This document shows, piece by piece, positions 1 through 11,673 of a stretch of DNA of 64,000 bases; within the stretch, counting starts at the first letter, position 1, and each line of letters opens with the position of its first letter. Position numbers and translations under genes: made by a program. This DNA comes from Dreissena polymorpha (lineage: Eukaryota > Mollusca > Bivalvia > Myida > Dreissenidae), in NCBI RefSeq assembly GCF_020536995.1, contig NC_068355.1:5129764-5193763 (forward strand), read 5' to 3'. The notes under the pieces were generated by a model. The model ran no database searches. It saw nothing but the letters and a program-made list of their open reading frames with translations, and was not told the origin of the DNA.

Positions 1-710
1 GTCAACTGGGTCTCTGAAGCATTGGATATCTATAGAGTGAACAATTCAAAACTTTCTATGAAAGCAGTTGTTTTAATGAAGACAGAGTGTCAACTGGGTC
101 TCTGAAGCATTGGATATCTATAGAGTGAACAATTCAAAACTTTCTATGAAAGCAGTTGTTTTAATGAAGACAGAGTGTCAACTGGGTCTCTGAAGCATTG
201 GATATCTATAGAGTGAACAATTCAAAACTTTCTATGAAAGCAGTTGTTTTAATGAAGACAGAGTGTCAACTGGGTCTCTGAAGCATTGGATATCTATAGA
301 GTGAACAATTCAAAACTTTCTATGAAAGCAGTTGTTTTAATGAAGACAGAGTGTCAACTGGGTCTCTGAAGCATTGGATATCTATAGAGTGAACAATTCA
401 AAACTTTCTATGAAAGCAGTTGTTTTAATGAAGACAGAGTGTCAACTGGGTCTCTGAAGCATTGGATATCTATAGAGTGAACAATTCAAAACTTTCTATG
501 AAAGCAGTTGTTTTAATGAAGACAGAGTGTCAACTGGGTCTCTGAAGCATTGGATATCTATAGAGTGAACAATTCAAAACTTTCTATGAAAGCAGTTGTT
601 TTAATGAAGACAGAGTGTCAACTGGGTCTCTGAAGCATTGGATATCTATAGAGTGAACAATTCAAAACTTTCTATGAAAGCAGTTGTTTTAATGAAGACA
701 GAGTGTCAAC
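1..710. repeat. 88-bp minisatellite, eight perfect copies
   Basis: Eight head-to-tail copies of an 88-bp unit beginning GTCAACTGGGTCTCTGAAGC start at 1, 89, 177, 265, 353, 441, 529 and 617, with a six-base stub at 705-710. I found no difference between copies. The array reaches the left edge of the window, so its true length is unknown. The unit length is not a multiple of three and every frame meets stops, so it is not coding. Identity this high implies very recent expansion, active homogenisation, or an assembly artefact. Confidence 0.97.
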
Positions 711-3700
711 CGCAGTATTTAAAAAGTTACATTACGTTAAAAGTTGATTTCCTGCATTTACATGTTTGTTCTGTTCTTAAAATAAATAACGCTTCAGAAT
801 TTTGTAGGTGGTCTCTGAAAACCCGAAGCCCGGAATTACATTTAACATACGTCATATGAATAAGAGAACACAATATTGCCGGAGTGATTAACTGCAAAAC
901 AGGTTCGAATGAAATGTTTATCGCAATATCATTTATTTTGGAACCAATTTCCGTCGCATTTGTCATATTTAGATCACTTGATTTCTTCCCATTGTAATCG
1001 TATGACTTAAATTCGATTGTAATAAACGAACGTAAACTAACGTCATCTTTGTATGCCTACTGTTTCATTTTCCACCAATTTTCAGTTCAAGCAGTTTAAA
1101 AAGTATTACTTATCGTGATAAACATGCACATTAAATAATGTATTTTTAATATGCTTGTCGTTTGTGGTAAGATTTACTTAAGCTACCTAATGTTATTGTC
1201 CTTTGGCTACTAGTTCGCAAGTTCGCGCAATAAATAGCATTGTTACACATGCCATTTGCGGCCAGCGGAAATGCATCTTGCTCCGATGGCCGCAAATGAC
1301 ATGTGTAACAATGACAGAAGAAGAAAAGAGAGAACAAAAGAACGCTAGAACGAAATAACAGAGTGCAGGAAATACTAAATATGCAATACAGTAAGACAAA
1401 CAAAATATTATTTTGTTGTAAAATGATATTTATTAAATAAATAATATGTATAGAAGAGTTTCAGCTTACTACTTACAACGTTTTATGTTAACTTGCTGGC
1501 TCTCAAATAGTTCGAAAGAATAGGTCCAGTCTTTACTTTTGTGCATTAAACGGTGTGAAACTCCCAATTCCATAATATACATTATGTTAAGAAACCAAAG
1601 GAAGGCAATCATGTACACGTATTTTTCAATCATCTCCAGTTCGCCATTGTTTCGTTGTTTCGCGATTTTCAAGAGCTGTCTTTTCGGTTGGTTGAATACC
1701 AGCTGTTTTACGAACATTAACCGCACCATAACCATCACACGAGTTCGCGCGGAAAATATGGCAATTATTCAAATGATCATATTGTGGTTGGTTTTTAAGA
1801 CCTGTATGGATTCAATTAAACATGTACTGAGCTTCGTGTAACATAGCGTTGCGTTGTGAATATACGTCCGAACAATTGCGTTAAAAATCGAGCAATCGGT
1901 CTAAATTAAAACAAGATATGGGTCCCAATGTTTGAAATGTTAAGTTAAATGCCTCTTTGGTTTAAAGGTTGATATTTCGCATAAATGTATATTAAAGGTT
2001 TAATGTTCGGGTTTGCTTATGCTTCTTCAACCGACTTTCATAGTAATCCCTCGATCACTGGGATAAAAGTCGTCCGTTTACAGGCGGAACCTTATGCAGC
2101 CAAGGCACGGTAGCTTTTTTCCCTTACAGGTACCAAATTAAACACTTGTTGGCTCGAGTTCATTAAGATAATACGGAGTTAAATCTTTGATTATTTTGTA
2201 AGAAGTCGATTTTGTTTCTTTGTTTATGGAGACTTTTCCATTCTTCTTCCGTAATGAGTTTGTTCATTGAAATCCATGTCAGCCGTTCCGCGTACTAAAT
2301 GATAAGCTTTTTGCGTTTTTTGTTTAGTTCTCATATTTCGTGATTGGTAGAGTTATCGAAAATAAGTTCAACGTATTCAAGTATGGTAAAATGAATGAAC
2401 AGAATTCAAATGCAATATAATGTCTCAAATGTTTTCACTGTTTTTTCCCCAACAGTTTTCGGTAAATGATTGCATTGTGCGACCCATTGTAGGTCGTTCG
2501 GAAATAAAATACCAAAGTCATTGTGTTGTAAGACCTAGTAAATTGTAACAATTTGCTTGAAAAAAATGATGATGTTTCTAAAAGACCAGAAGCGATAACA
2601 TTTTATTTGGATTATTTGGATTAAATATTTGCCCAACAATCAATGGTTTCTAGATAATGTTTACATTTACATTTACAATCAAATTGACCTGGGTGTATTT
2701 CCGAATAAATCCTGCAAGATAACAATTCTAGTTTGTGAAGCCGTCTTTTAATACAAACCTATGTTTGTGATTAGCTTAATACGAAGTATTTCATTCACCT
2801 GTTTGCCATTTATAAGTGTTCGTACTAAATACTGTTCTAACATAACTCAAACCATACAATGTTTATAACGTGATTCACCGTTTTGGAACTATCAATGCAA
2901 AGCATTGAGGGTTAAAAAACTGTTTCAGGGCTAGCAGAATTTCAACCATATGAAATGACAGGCAAAACGCGCATCAAACTATCTCGAAAAAATGTACTTG
3001 TGCAGACAGTCAATACAAAGATGAAGGCCAAAACGTGACGCGTGTTCAGTGGGCACATGGTTTAAGTGTGCTTATTTCGTTAGAACCAGAAACCTATTAA
3101 AATTTATCACATGCCATACCCTATTTGCCATGTAATATAACCATTACGAATATTTTTATCTTTGGCATCGCACTGGAGTGCGGCGACTAGTATATAATGC
3201 ATTGTTTTCGCTTATGGGTGGAAAAGTTATTTTACGGATCAATGTATATATTTTTGTTTTAAGAATATCTTGCATAGTGGTGATTTTTTGTGTAAATTAG
3301 TGTAAATAAGTACTGCATTTGTGCCTATTACATTTACTACAACATTTATTGCCAATAATGCAAAGCTAATTGTTTTAATTAATAACTGATCCACAACTGA
3401 TCACAGGGGAATGATCACAGGGACTGGGCAAATACGCAAAACTTTCTGGTTTTGTATAAAAACAAAACATAATCAAAATATATTTATTTTGTAGTTTTTC
3501 TAACAATAGCGCAGACTTTTGCTGTTCGAGTTTTGGTTAACGCGTATTTTCTTCAATTTTACAAGACGACAGCGATTACACGGTTTATTGCTTTATTAAA
3601 AACCGTTACACTAAAGTCACTTATTAAGGCAGTAGGTGCCTAGTGAGATCGGAAATAGTCGGTCGATATCGCCGTATTCGGAAAGCGTTTCGGCTATAAG

Positions 3701-3890
3701 CGATATCTACGGTAAAGTCCGGAAATTATACTAAATACACTAAATTAATTTGTATTTTTTTATTTAAGAGTTAAATTGGCTTATCTCTATAAAATTTAAT
3801 AACTATACAATACAAATATAACTTAAATTAATTCGTTTCATACAATATTTGTGTTTATGACATCACGGTTGATGACATTTTCTTAGCAAA
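711..3890. other. Non-coding stretch, no gene recognised
   Basis: AT-rich sequence with only short chance reading frames. The overlapping 89- and 100-codon frames at 1469-1841 lie on opposite strands and have no recognisable domain. Apart from the hairpin at 1239-1312 I see nothing I can name. Confidence 0.6.
1239..1312. repeat. Inverted repeat, 26-bp arms
   Basis: Arms at 1239-1264 and 1287-1312 are reverse complements except at one position, around a 22-base loop. The outer part of the arm reads ATTGTTACACATG. The fold resembles a small foldback element or a precursor-RNA hairpin. Nothing in the sequence decides which. Confidence 0.8.
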
Positions 3891-4892
3891 ATGAAAGTGC
3901 GAAATAAAAGCGAGCGATTTGCAAAATCGAAAAAGAAGCAAAAACCGATCGACAACGTTGTGTTCGATAACAATTATTCATTTACCGAGCTCTGCGATGG
4001 CGATTTGTGTGAAAATGACTGACGTAAAAGCTATTCGCATTTGCTAAATGGCGTGAAAAGAGAAAGCAGAAGTGGGTGGGGGATGGAAGAAGATTGATTG
4101 ACTCGTTGAGCTGGAGGTTTTGCTAAACAAATTACAGTATGGTCAGTTTTGTAATCTGTGTCCCATTCCTTTGACAGTATATAACATTGTTGGCGAACTA
4201 CAAAATGGCCTCAGTGGTTATTTGTACGTTGTTTGTGAAAACCCTGACTGTAGAAAAGTCAACTGTGTTGCTTATGGAAAACAGCACCATCTCAAGATCA
4301 GGGGAATGCCATGCTTTGACGTAAATACCAAGCTTGGAACAGGTAAGCATGTCTTCATTTGTCAACCTGCCATTTCTATCAAGGTTTAATCATTGTACAA
4401 TTGACATTGATCTTTGGACTTCTTACACATTTTCAGACCCCTTAAAATTCCAAGTGTCATTCCCAGTGAATATTCGTTTATCGTGTAATATATGAGGAAA
4501 CATTCCGGTGTCCATCATATTAAGTTTTCAAATTTAGTTTCGCATTTGTGTTGTTAAATACAATTAATTGCTCATTCATGTTATTTAATAATGTAACGAT
4601 GATACGAATGGATTCTATGAAAATACATTGTGACGTCATTATTTAGTAACTACGGCCTTATTTCGTTTTCATGTTTTTATCATTTTCAATTCTCTTTTCA
4701 GCAATGAAAGTCAGTTTGGGCAGGCCGGTGAAGGTAAATAACTTCCTAACCACTCTAAACATAACGCTTATTGCAAATAGAAATCTTAAGAAGATGGAGG
4801 CTCGTGCTGGGGAGGCCATCAAGAAAATCTCAACTGCGTCGTCTAACAAGGCTGCCATTGATGCTTATGAGAAAGAAATGGAGCAAGTGTAA
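3891..4892 (+). pseudogene. Mutator-like transposase relic, copy A
   Basis: Two exons of a molluscan Mutator-like transposase-domain protein can be followed. A start at 3891 opens a basic N-terminal segment (MKVRNKSERFAKSK) that ends in a stop at 4022. Related residues continue in other frames to about 4110, so this part is decayed. From about 4120 the frame is open and carries CNLC and CENPDC zinc-ligand-like pairs, then FDVNTKLGT. A GTAAGC donor follows 4342 and a CAG acceptor precedes 4702; joining them keeps frame and continues VKVNNFLTTLNI, the usual next motif of the family. The frame ends at 4890-4892. The same two-exon structure recurs on the other strand at 18187-18985. The family assignment (PF20700-like) is from memory of the motifs. 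Confidence 0.7.
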
Positions 4893-5406
4893 AAACTAAC
4901 TTTTAATACAATGTTATTGACTATTCTGGTGCCAAATTTTAGTATTTTTTCTCATCAACTGTCTTCTTATTTCCTATTACAGATGAACATGAAACATATT
5001 AATAATAATTGTTTTATTAAAGGGACTGTGTTCATAGTTTGGAAAAATTACATTTTAAAAAGATTTTTGGTTAGAACCCCAGGGCAGGCACATTATTAAA
5101 AATATTTAAATATTAAAAGCTTTAACAAATATTACAATTTTTTAAAAATAAATTCATTACTTTTAGTAATAAATCTTATGAAGGAGCATAGGTATATTAA
5201 AATTCTGAGCTATTCATATAAATGGTGAATTCTTTTCACAAGCGCTAATTTGAGTTCAACGACTTTTCAATATGAAATGTGCTTGTTGTGCTGAAAATTG
5301 ATTTTTCTCATAACCAACGATCATATAAGGCGTCAGAATGAAACTTAAAGGGGAATTACAAAATTCATGAAATAAGCATTGTGTGAATTTAATTTTGTAT
5401 TTCAGT

Positions 5407-5523
5407 TCGAGGCCTGATATTACTCAGATTGCTGCTGTGCATTTGAAGACGGGTTTTAAGTTCTCGACATATGTGAAGACAACAGTGCCAATTTCAGATA
5501 AAATATTTTTTTGCGTTTGTGAC
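5407..5523 (+). pseudogene. DnaQ-like exonuclease fragment, N-terminal part
   Basis: Behind an acceptor-like TTTCAG, one frame reads SRPDITQIAAVHLKTGFKF and then STYVKTTVPIS. This resembles the first core of DnaQ-type 3'-5' exonuclease domains (D/E-I-x-Q-I-A-A, then Y-V and P-I-S). The frame stops shortly after. It may be an isolated exon or a scrap. The family call is tentative. Confidence 0.4.
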
Positions 5524-5880
5524 TTTTGGTAGTCCCTCATTGTTTTTAGCAATGAAAGTATCCCTAAAGTCATCCTCTCCGGAACTAGAAAATATGGCTT
5601 TCAAATGACACAAGGCCAGTCCATATCCCGCAATGTTTTCAGCTGTTGGTCGCTTTAGAGTTCCTCTAGGCAACACCACGTCTAACAATCTAATGTTCTT
5701 TGCCTTTAAGGCTTTTCATGACTTAAACAAACTGAATTATGGATTGCAGTAACAGTAAAGATGTGGGTCATATTGTCAGTAATTTTACATGTTTTAAGCA
5801 AAGATCCCAGTGCTTCAACACCATCAGGAGCACTGTTGGCTTGCAGGTTGCCTGGAGAACACGTTCACTAGATCTTCTTG
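5494..5880 (-). pseudogene. DnaQ-like exonuclease fragment, C-terminal part
   Basis: On the minus strand, pieces in different frames resemble the C-terminal half of the same exonuclease family. SHKQEDLV is followed by a frame change to APDGVEALGSLLKTCK, and then an open stretch at 5688-5494 contains IAGYGLALCHLKAIF and KVTNAKKYF. This piece faces the plus-strand N-terminal fragment just upstream, so the two halves are in opposite orientation. A weaker echo of 5590-5640 recurs at about 5950-6000. Decay is evident. The assignment rests on motif memory only. Confidence 0.4.
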
Positions 5881-6219
5881 TTTGTGTGACTGTCTAGGTG
5901 GTCCCTAAAATCGGTCAGTTTTATAGTGACGAAAAGTGACGGAACGAGATAATGTGGCTTTCAAATGACACGCGGCCAGTCAAAATCACGCAAGGTTTTA
6001 TACTGATACTAAATTATGTACATCTAGTTGTCATTAATCTGGCTGTTTTTATTAAAATATAAGTTGTATATTATTGTGCTACATGTTTAAAGAAACATGA
6101 TAACTTATACATCTTTATGCTACGTAATATTGGGACAACTTTGACATTTTGTGGTGAACTGCGCCTGTATTCATATGTTGCCTTTTGACTTTAGGTGACC
6201 TTAAGATTGTATTATAAGC

Positions 6220-7073
6220 TCAGCTGTTTTCGGAGAAAACTCCGAGGTATTGTCATAGCCTCTTCGTCGTCCGCTGTCGTGCTAAAACCTTTACATTGGC
6301 TCTAAAATTAAAGTGCTTCCACCTACAACTTTGAAACTTCATATGTACATGCACCTTGATGAGTTCTACACGCCACACCCATTTTTGGGTCACTAAGTCA
6401 AAGGTCAATGTCACAGTGACCTCTAATATAAAACTTTAACTTTGCCTCTAACATCATAGTGCTTCCACCTACAACTTTGAAACTTCATATGTACATGCAC
6501 CTTGATGAGTTCTACATGCCAAACCCATTATGGGTCACTAGGTCAAAGGTCAAGGTCACTGTGACCTCTAATATAAAACTTTAACTTTGCCTCTAACATC
6601 ACAGTGCTTCCACCTACAACTTTGAAACTTCATATGTACAAGCACCTTGATGAGTTGTACACGCCACTCCCATTTTTGGGTCACTAGGTCAAAGGTCAAG
6701 GTCACTGTGATCTCTAATATAAAACTTTAACTTTGCTTCTAACATCATAGTGCTTCCACCTACAACTTTGAAACTTCTTATGTACATGCACCTTGATGAG
6801 TTCTACACACCACACCCATTTTTTGGTTACTAGGTCAAAGGTGAAGGTCACTGTGACCTCTAATATAAAACTTTAACTTTGCCTCTAACATCACAGTACT
6901 TAACACCTACAACTTTGAAACTTCATATGTAGATGCACCTTGATGAGTTCTACACGCCACACCCATTTTGGGTCACTAGGTCAAAGGTCAAGGTCACTGT
7001 GACCTCAAAAAAATAATAATTCTGACAAGCATTTGCAGCCGAGCGTGGCACCCGTTATTCGGTGCTCTTGTTA
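6220..7073 (+). mobile_element. Tandem-core non-autonomous element E1
   Basis: It opens with a hairpin (TCGGAG, four bases, CTCCGA). It then carries about five imperfect units spaced 145-156 bp and ends with a GCACC/GGTGC hairpin followed by TCTTGTTA. Each unit includes a block close to AGGTCAAAGGTCAAGGTCA; several continue as AGGTCACTGTGACCT. There are no terminal inverted repeats and no long reading frame. The architecture resembles Helitron-derived non-autonomous elements with tandem cores, such as the oyster pearl family; that comparison is inference. Confidence 0.7.
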
Positions 7074-7571
7074 ATGTATTATTATATCAATATTAATTCA
7101 AAGTTAGCTAAATTTCTTCACATGTCATGGTTTATAACTGTAGTTTTTAATAAGCAACTAGAAAACCCCCAAAAAGAAGTGATATATACATTTATACTTA
7201 AACTCATTGCGTGAAAATGAATTGGGGTAGGCATACTCAAAGTAAAATTTCTTGAGATAGGAACGGTAAAACTTCCTGAAATTCATTCAGTGTGTAGAAA
7301 ATATGTTGTGTTAAATAAATATGTACAATATATGCATTTCATCACACTACAAGTGACATAAAACGTAATTAAAGTTTCTTGTCACTGAACCATTTGTTGT
7401 CGTTTTTGCCATTTTATCCAGAAAAGTGCATATATTATTGGACATCAAAGGCACAATTCTCTTTCAATGACACTTTTTTAATTCTGTATCTACTAACAAA
7501 ATCTGGTCGAGTACGTTTATTAAGTTCATTGTCAAAATATATGTATATCCCATTACAAAAAACTATATATT
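7074..7571. other. Spacer between E1 and E2
   Basis: AT-rich sequence with no recognisable gene. The 116-codon frame that starts at 7379 runs into E2 and is not convincing. Confidence 0.5.
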
Positions 7572-8605
7572 TATGCCCCCCCTTCGAAGAAGAGGGGGTA
7601 TATTGTTTTGCTCATGTCGGTCGGTCGGTCCGTCTGTCGGTCCGTCCGTCCGTCGGTCCGTCCACCAGATGGTTTCCGGATGATAACTCAAGAACGCTTA
7701 GGCCTAGGATCATGAAACTTCATACATAGATTGATCATGACTGGCAGATGACCCCTTTTGATTTTCAGGTCACTAGGTCAAAGGACAAGGTCACAGTGAC
7801 TCGAAATAGTAAATGGTTTCCGGACGATAACTTAAGAATGCTTAGGCCTAGGATCTTGAAACTTCATAGGTACATTGATCATGACTAGCAGATGACCCCT
7901 ATTGATTTTCAGGTCACTAGGTCAAAGGTCAAGGTCACAGCGACTCTAAACAGTAAAATGGTTTCCGGATTATAACTCAAGAATGCTTACGCCTAGAATC
8001 ATAAAACTTCATAGGTACATTGATCATGACTGGCAGATGACCCCTATTGATTTTCATGTCACTAGATCAAAGGTCAAGGTCACAGTAACTCTAAACAGTA
8101 AAATGGTTTCAGGATGATAACTCAAGAATGCTTACGCCTAGGATCATGAAACTTTATAGGAACATTAATCATGACTGGCAGATAACAACTAATGCTTTTC
8201 AAGTCACTATGTCAAAGGTCAAGGTCACAGTGACTCGAAATACTAAAATGGTTTCCGGATGATAACTCAAGAATGATTACGCCTAGGATCATGAAACTCC
8301 ATAGATACATTGATCATCACTGGCAGATGACCGCTATTAATTTTCAGGTCACTAGGTCAAAGGTCAAGGTCACAGTGACTCGAAACAGTAAAATGGTTTC
8401 CTGATGATAACTCAAGAAGAATAAGGCCTAGGATCATGAAACTTCATAGGTACATTGATCACGACTGGCAGATGACACCTATTGATTTTCAAGTCACTAG
8501 GTCAAAGGTCAAGGTCAGTGACAAAAAACTTATTCACACAATGGCTGCCAGTACAACTGACAGCCCATATGGGGGGCATGCATGTTTTACAAACAGCCCT
8601 TGTTT
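7572..8605 (+). mobile_element. Tandem-core non-autonomous element E2
   Basis: It begins TATGCCCCCCCTTCGAAGAA with a following G run, giving a C/G hairpin. A GGTCGGTCGGTCCGTCTG-type tract follows. Six units at a 144-145 bp period start with ATGGTTTCC at 7669, 7813, 7958, 8103, 8248 and 8393. Each unit carries CACTAGGTCAAAGGTCAAGG or a close variant. The end is a TGTTT/AAACA hairpin and then CCCTTGTTT. No coding capacity is seen; the short frames across it are shadows of the repeat. Confidence 0.75.
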
Positions 8606-8817
8606 GGATATGGGGTAAATCCATAGAAAACGCCCAACCGAGTCAAGGGGTAGGTGTATTCAACAAAGTATAAAAAGTTAACCGGCTGGTAAAAAGTTTT
8701 AAAATTTTGCAATTAGTTCTGATATACAATTTACTATGTGGAAATAATAACAAAGAGTGTTTCTGGAAAAGTACCCATTAGGCTCCCACTACCTTAATAT
8801 CTTAGTTAACAGGTGAT
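8606..8817. other. Spacer between E2 and a SINE head
   Basis: No gene or repeat is recognised in this short AT-rich piece. Confidence 0.4.
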
Positions 8818-8890
8818 TTTTCCGTAGTGTAGTGGTTACACGCTGGCTTCACATGTGAGAGGTCCAAGGTTCGAGCCCCAGTAGAATCTA
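8818..8890 (+). mobile_element. tRNA-Val-like SINE head
   Basis: TTCCGTAGTGTAGTGGTTA matches the A-box half of metazoan tRNA-Val. GGTTCGAGCCC is a good B box, and the loop TTCACAT places CAC in the anticodon position. The anticodon stem and the 3' acceptor strand do not pair properly, so this is not a working tRNA gene. A degenerate AT-rich tail follows. The best reading is the promoter head of a tRNA-derived SINE; a plain tRNA pseudogene is the alternative. Confidence 0.65.
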
Positions 8891-9499
8891 ATTATTTTAT
8901 TTGTGTTCTATCTTAACTTTTTGTTTTGATGTAGACATTTTAGTTTAAATAAATATGCTGTTTTATTGTAACCATTTTTTGTTTTTATTATGCCCATGAA
9001 ATATATGTGTGAGAGGGTGAGGGGGGGTTCGTAAACACATTAAAACCGTCTTTGTTCCACTATTCTAGCAACCACTTAGTTACTAATAAAGGCGCTATAA
9101 AGCGCGAAGCGCGACACGTATTAATAATTGTAATAATGAGTCTTGATAAAGGAAGCAGCCGCTTATCAATGAGGAGCACCATTACAGCTCATTACTTTCA
9201 AGTCCTTCTACAGGTTTTTTTTAAGAACCACATATAGAAGGCCGCAGGCCTGACCCGTATCAAAGGCTCGCTTACTAACAAAATTCATGAACTCATTTAA
9301 TAAAATCTGGTATGATATGACAACTTGTGCCTGATCCTATATAAATCATCTACAAAAAAGTTGTTTAACAATAAATATAGCGATGTACCTACATACCATT
9401 TCAAAAATATTGCAATTGAATTACTATTCAGTTGGTGTGTAAGTTATTAAATGAATGTGTGTTTATATCCCTCAAAGCGTGTTTTTAAAGTAAAAAGAC
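8891..9499. other. Non-coding stretch
   Basis: Mostly AT-rich, with a G-rich patch near 9010-9030 and a GC-rich patch near 9090-9115 reading AAAGCGCGAAGCGCGACACG. No gene is recognised. Confidence 0.4.
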
Positions 9500-10690
9500 T
9501 GATAACTATTTTCTTCAGAAGGGTCACGCGATTTGAATTTAACAAAAGCGTTTTTTGTGTCTTTTCATGACTGTGAGAAGGTGCCTTTAAAGTAACATAT
9601 ATAAGAACGGCGAGATGTGATTTATCAAAATCCAGTTTTTTTACACAAAGTTTTAGAATTTCAATATTTATGTCAACAGGACCAACAGGTTTCTACGATG
9701 AAAGGCATTGCGGTACATCATTACGTTTTCGGGCTTAATGTCGATGTCACAAAGGGAGGTTGGCCATTGTTCAGAGGTAGCTTGCGTGATATGCAGCAAA
9801 AGGGTTACAAATAAACGTATTAAATAAATTTAAATAAAAAAGTTTTGCCTTATCTGCTTCGCAATCTTAAATGTCTGTGCCGATGATAATAGACGATTTT
9901 TCGAAGGTTTGGAGAATGTTTTATGACATAACCATCGTTCAATGCAAAATTATTCGATTTGAGCGTATCAACAAGCATTTGCATGTGATTTTTTTCTCGT
10001 CGTTTGGATAAGCTTTGTTGTGTTATTATACAATGTTTTGAAGTTGTTACTCTGATACACACTATTTGTTTCGGTATGCAATTCTCAATTGTCTAATGGT
10101 ACGTCGTATTGTGTTTACAAAGCAACTATTATTGTGTTTGGGCTTCAGTACATGTTTATTGGATATAAACCATTATTATGAAAACGAACTGAGAGACGTT
10201 ATGCTTCAAAATATCCTTCGAAAATGAAAGAGAAATCTGTTTCGAAATCAATTGTCTTAATGTTCTATAGCGACCCTATTGCAAATTAATACGTTTTGAT
10301 GTTATACAATATTTATTAAAAGTAAAATACACCAAAAGCACAGTTCACTAAGGGTTTGTGTAATGGCCTTATTAATGCGTTTTAAAAGGACATTTAGTTG
10401 CTTTAACAGTCAATAGCCAACAAGATGTGTGCCATTTATAAAGATAAATATATATATAGGCGTAACACCGAGGTTGCGGCAGCTGCGTTACGATGAGAAA
10501 GCGCGTCTTTTTTAATCTGAGACTCGTTCTAGGAAAACTGTTCTTAAGGAGTATGCGTAATGCGTCGTTCCAGAGTAGCCTGTGTCGTCCGCACAGACCG
10601 ATCGGGGAAAACACTTCACGCTTTACTTTCGTTTACTTTTCAAGGAAGTCTTTTCTTAACAAACATCCAGTCGAGGTAGGAAGACACTTT
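9500..10690 (-). repeat. 1.1-kb dispersed duplicate, copy 1
   Basis: Read on the minus strand, this segment aligns by eye with 25352-26490 on the plus strand over nearly its whole length, at roughly 75% identity with small gaps. Landmarks shared by both include CTTGTTGATACGCTCAAA, ACGGTTATGTC-like sequence, a CCTCGGTGTTACG block, and a short element around GCACAGACCGATC / CACAGGCCAATC. The 70-codon frame within it is not open in the other copy, so coding is unlikely. The similarity falls away outside these limits. Confidence 0.75.
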
Positions 10691-11224
10691 AAGCAAATGT
10701 ATTAAACCTAGTTTTCTCAGAACATAACCAATATAATGATATTCCACAATAACTAACGACGTACACTGACGGCATATAATAGCATGTTTGAGTACACAGT
10801 TAACTCGTCTTTAACAAAACACAATATAACCGTTTAACACTTGTGTCATGTTGTGTTCATTGAGTAATATTGTTCAGTTCATAATTTAGTCAGCCACATC
10901 AAAATGTCTAAAAGGTGGCCAGGGTAAATCCGCAAAATTGAGTTCCCCACGCTATATTTCGTTGGAAATATACGAGTATGTGTTTGTAGCAGTACCACTT
11001 ATTATTTCCTTGTCAAATCCTATGTATTGAATAATGTATTTTAAAAGCAATTATGTTTGTGTAATATCAGGTAACCTACACACTTTTCTGAACAGGATAT
11101 CTACAGACGGGCACCAATTCTAAACTCAAAAATGCCACTTGATGAAAACTGCTGCATGGTGGGTTATAAGATGGTGTATGATGAGGGGAATATGACCATA
11201 TACATACTTGCATTAGCGATCTCC
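10691..11224. other. Non-coding stretch
   Basis: No gene, motif or clear repeat is recognised. Confidence 0.4.
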
Positions 11225-11310
11225 ATACAAGTTTCGTCGCCTGACTGGGACTCGAACGCATTCAAACCTCACCCCTCTTAACTCGCACCATATCCCCCCA
11301 GCTGATAGCG
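11225..11310 (-). mobile_element. Possible tRNA-derived SINE fragment
   Basis: On the minus strand GCGTTCGAGTCCCAGTCAGG contains a B-box-like core. A possible A-box region lies about 40 bases upstream, near ATCAGCTGGG. No full cloverleaf can be drawn. It could equally be a chance match. Confidence 0.3.
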
Positions 11311-11385
11311 CTATAAACTCTTACAACTGAAAAGGCAGGTATTTTTCACGGTACAATACAATTAATACGATACAAAGATACTTAC

Positions 11386-11596
11386 CTTCCGAATAATTCC
11401 AGGTTTCATCAATAAGAGGCTCCGTGAATTTCCGCTTTCTACTACTTGACATGTTAAATAATGACAAACCATTAGCATAGCTGGAGTTTTTCAATATTCT
11501 AGTCGAATGGCGTTTCTCATAAGTGTTCGTAACCAGGAGTAAGAAAGAAGCCATCACAACAATCAGGGAAATAATACACAATTTAAATCTGTTCAT
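11386..11596 (-). CDS. Possible first exon of a type II membrane protein
   Basis: An ATG at 11596 opens a 70-residue segment with a short basic N-terminus (MNRFK), a hydrophobic stretch at about residues 6-22 (CIISLIVVMASFLLLV) and a polar, Ser/Lys-rich stem. The coding frame runs straight into a consensus donor, GAAG|GTAAGT, at 11386/11385. A signal-anchor followed by a stem is the usual first exon of Golgi glycosyltransferases and sulfotransferases. Nothing catalytic is visible, and I found no convincing next exon between here and the window start, so the product is unnamed. The perfect hairpin at 11674-11725 lies 78 bp upstream of the start. Confidence 0.5.
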
Positions 11597-11673
11597 TTTC
11601 TCATTAACACATACTCATAACTAAACACAAAATTGCATGTAATTTTGCCAATTTGTTTCATATTGACACATAC

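Noticed and set aside
1469-1841. Overlapping frames of 89 and 100 codons on opposite strands, one with a hydrophobic segment
   Set aside because: No second exon, no recognised domain, and the two frames shadow each other.
9617-9814. 65-codon frame
   Set aside because: Inside the duplicated repeat, not open in the partner copy, and with no domain.
10493-10705. 70-codon plus-strand frame next to a promoter-like TATATATATA
   Set aside because: It lies in the duplicated repeat (copy 1); the other copy has no matching frame.
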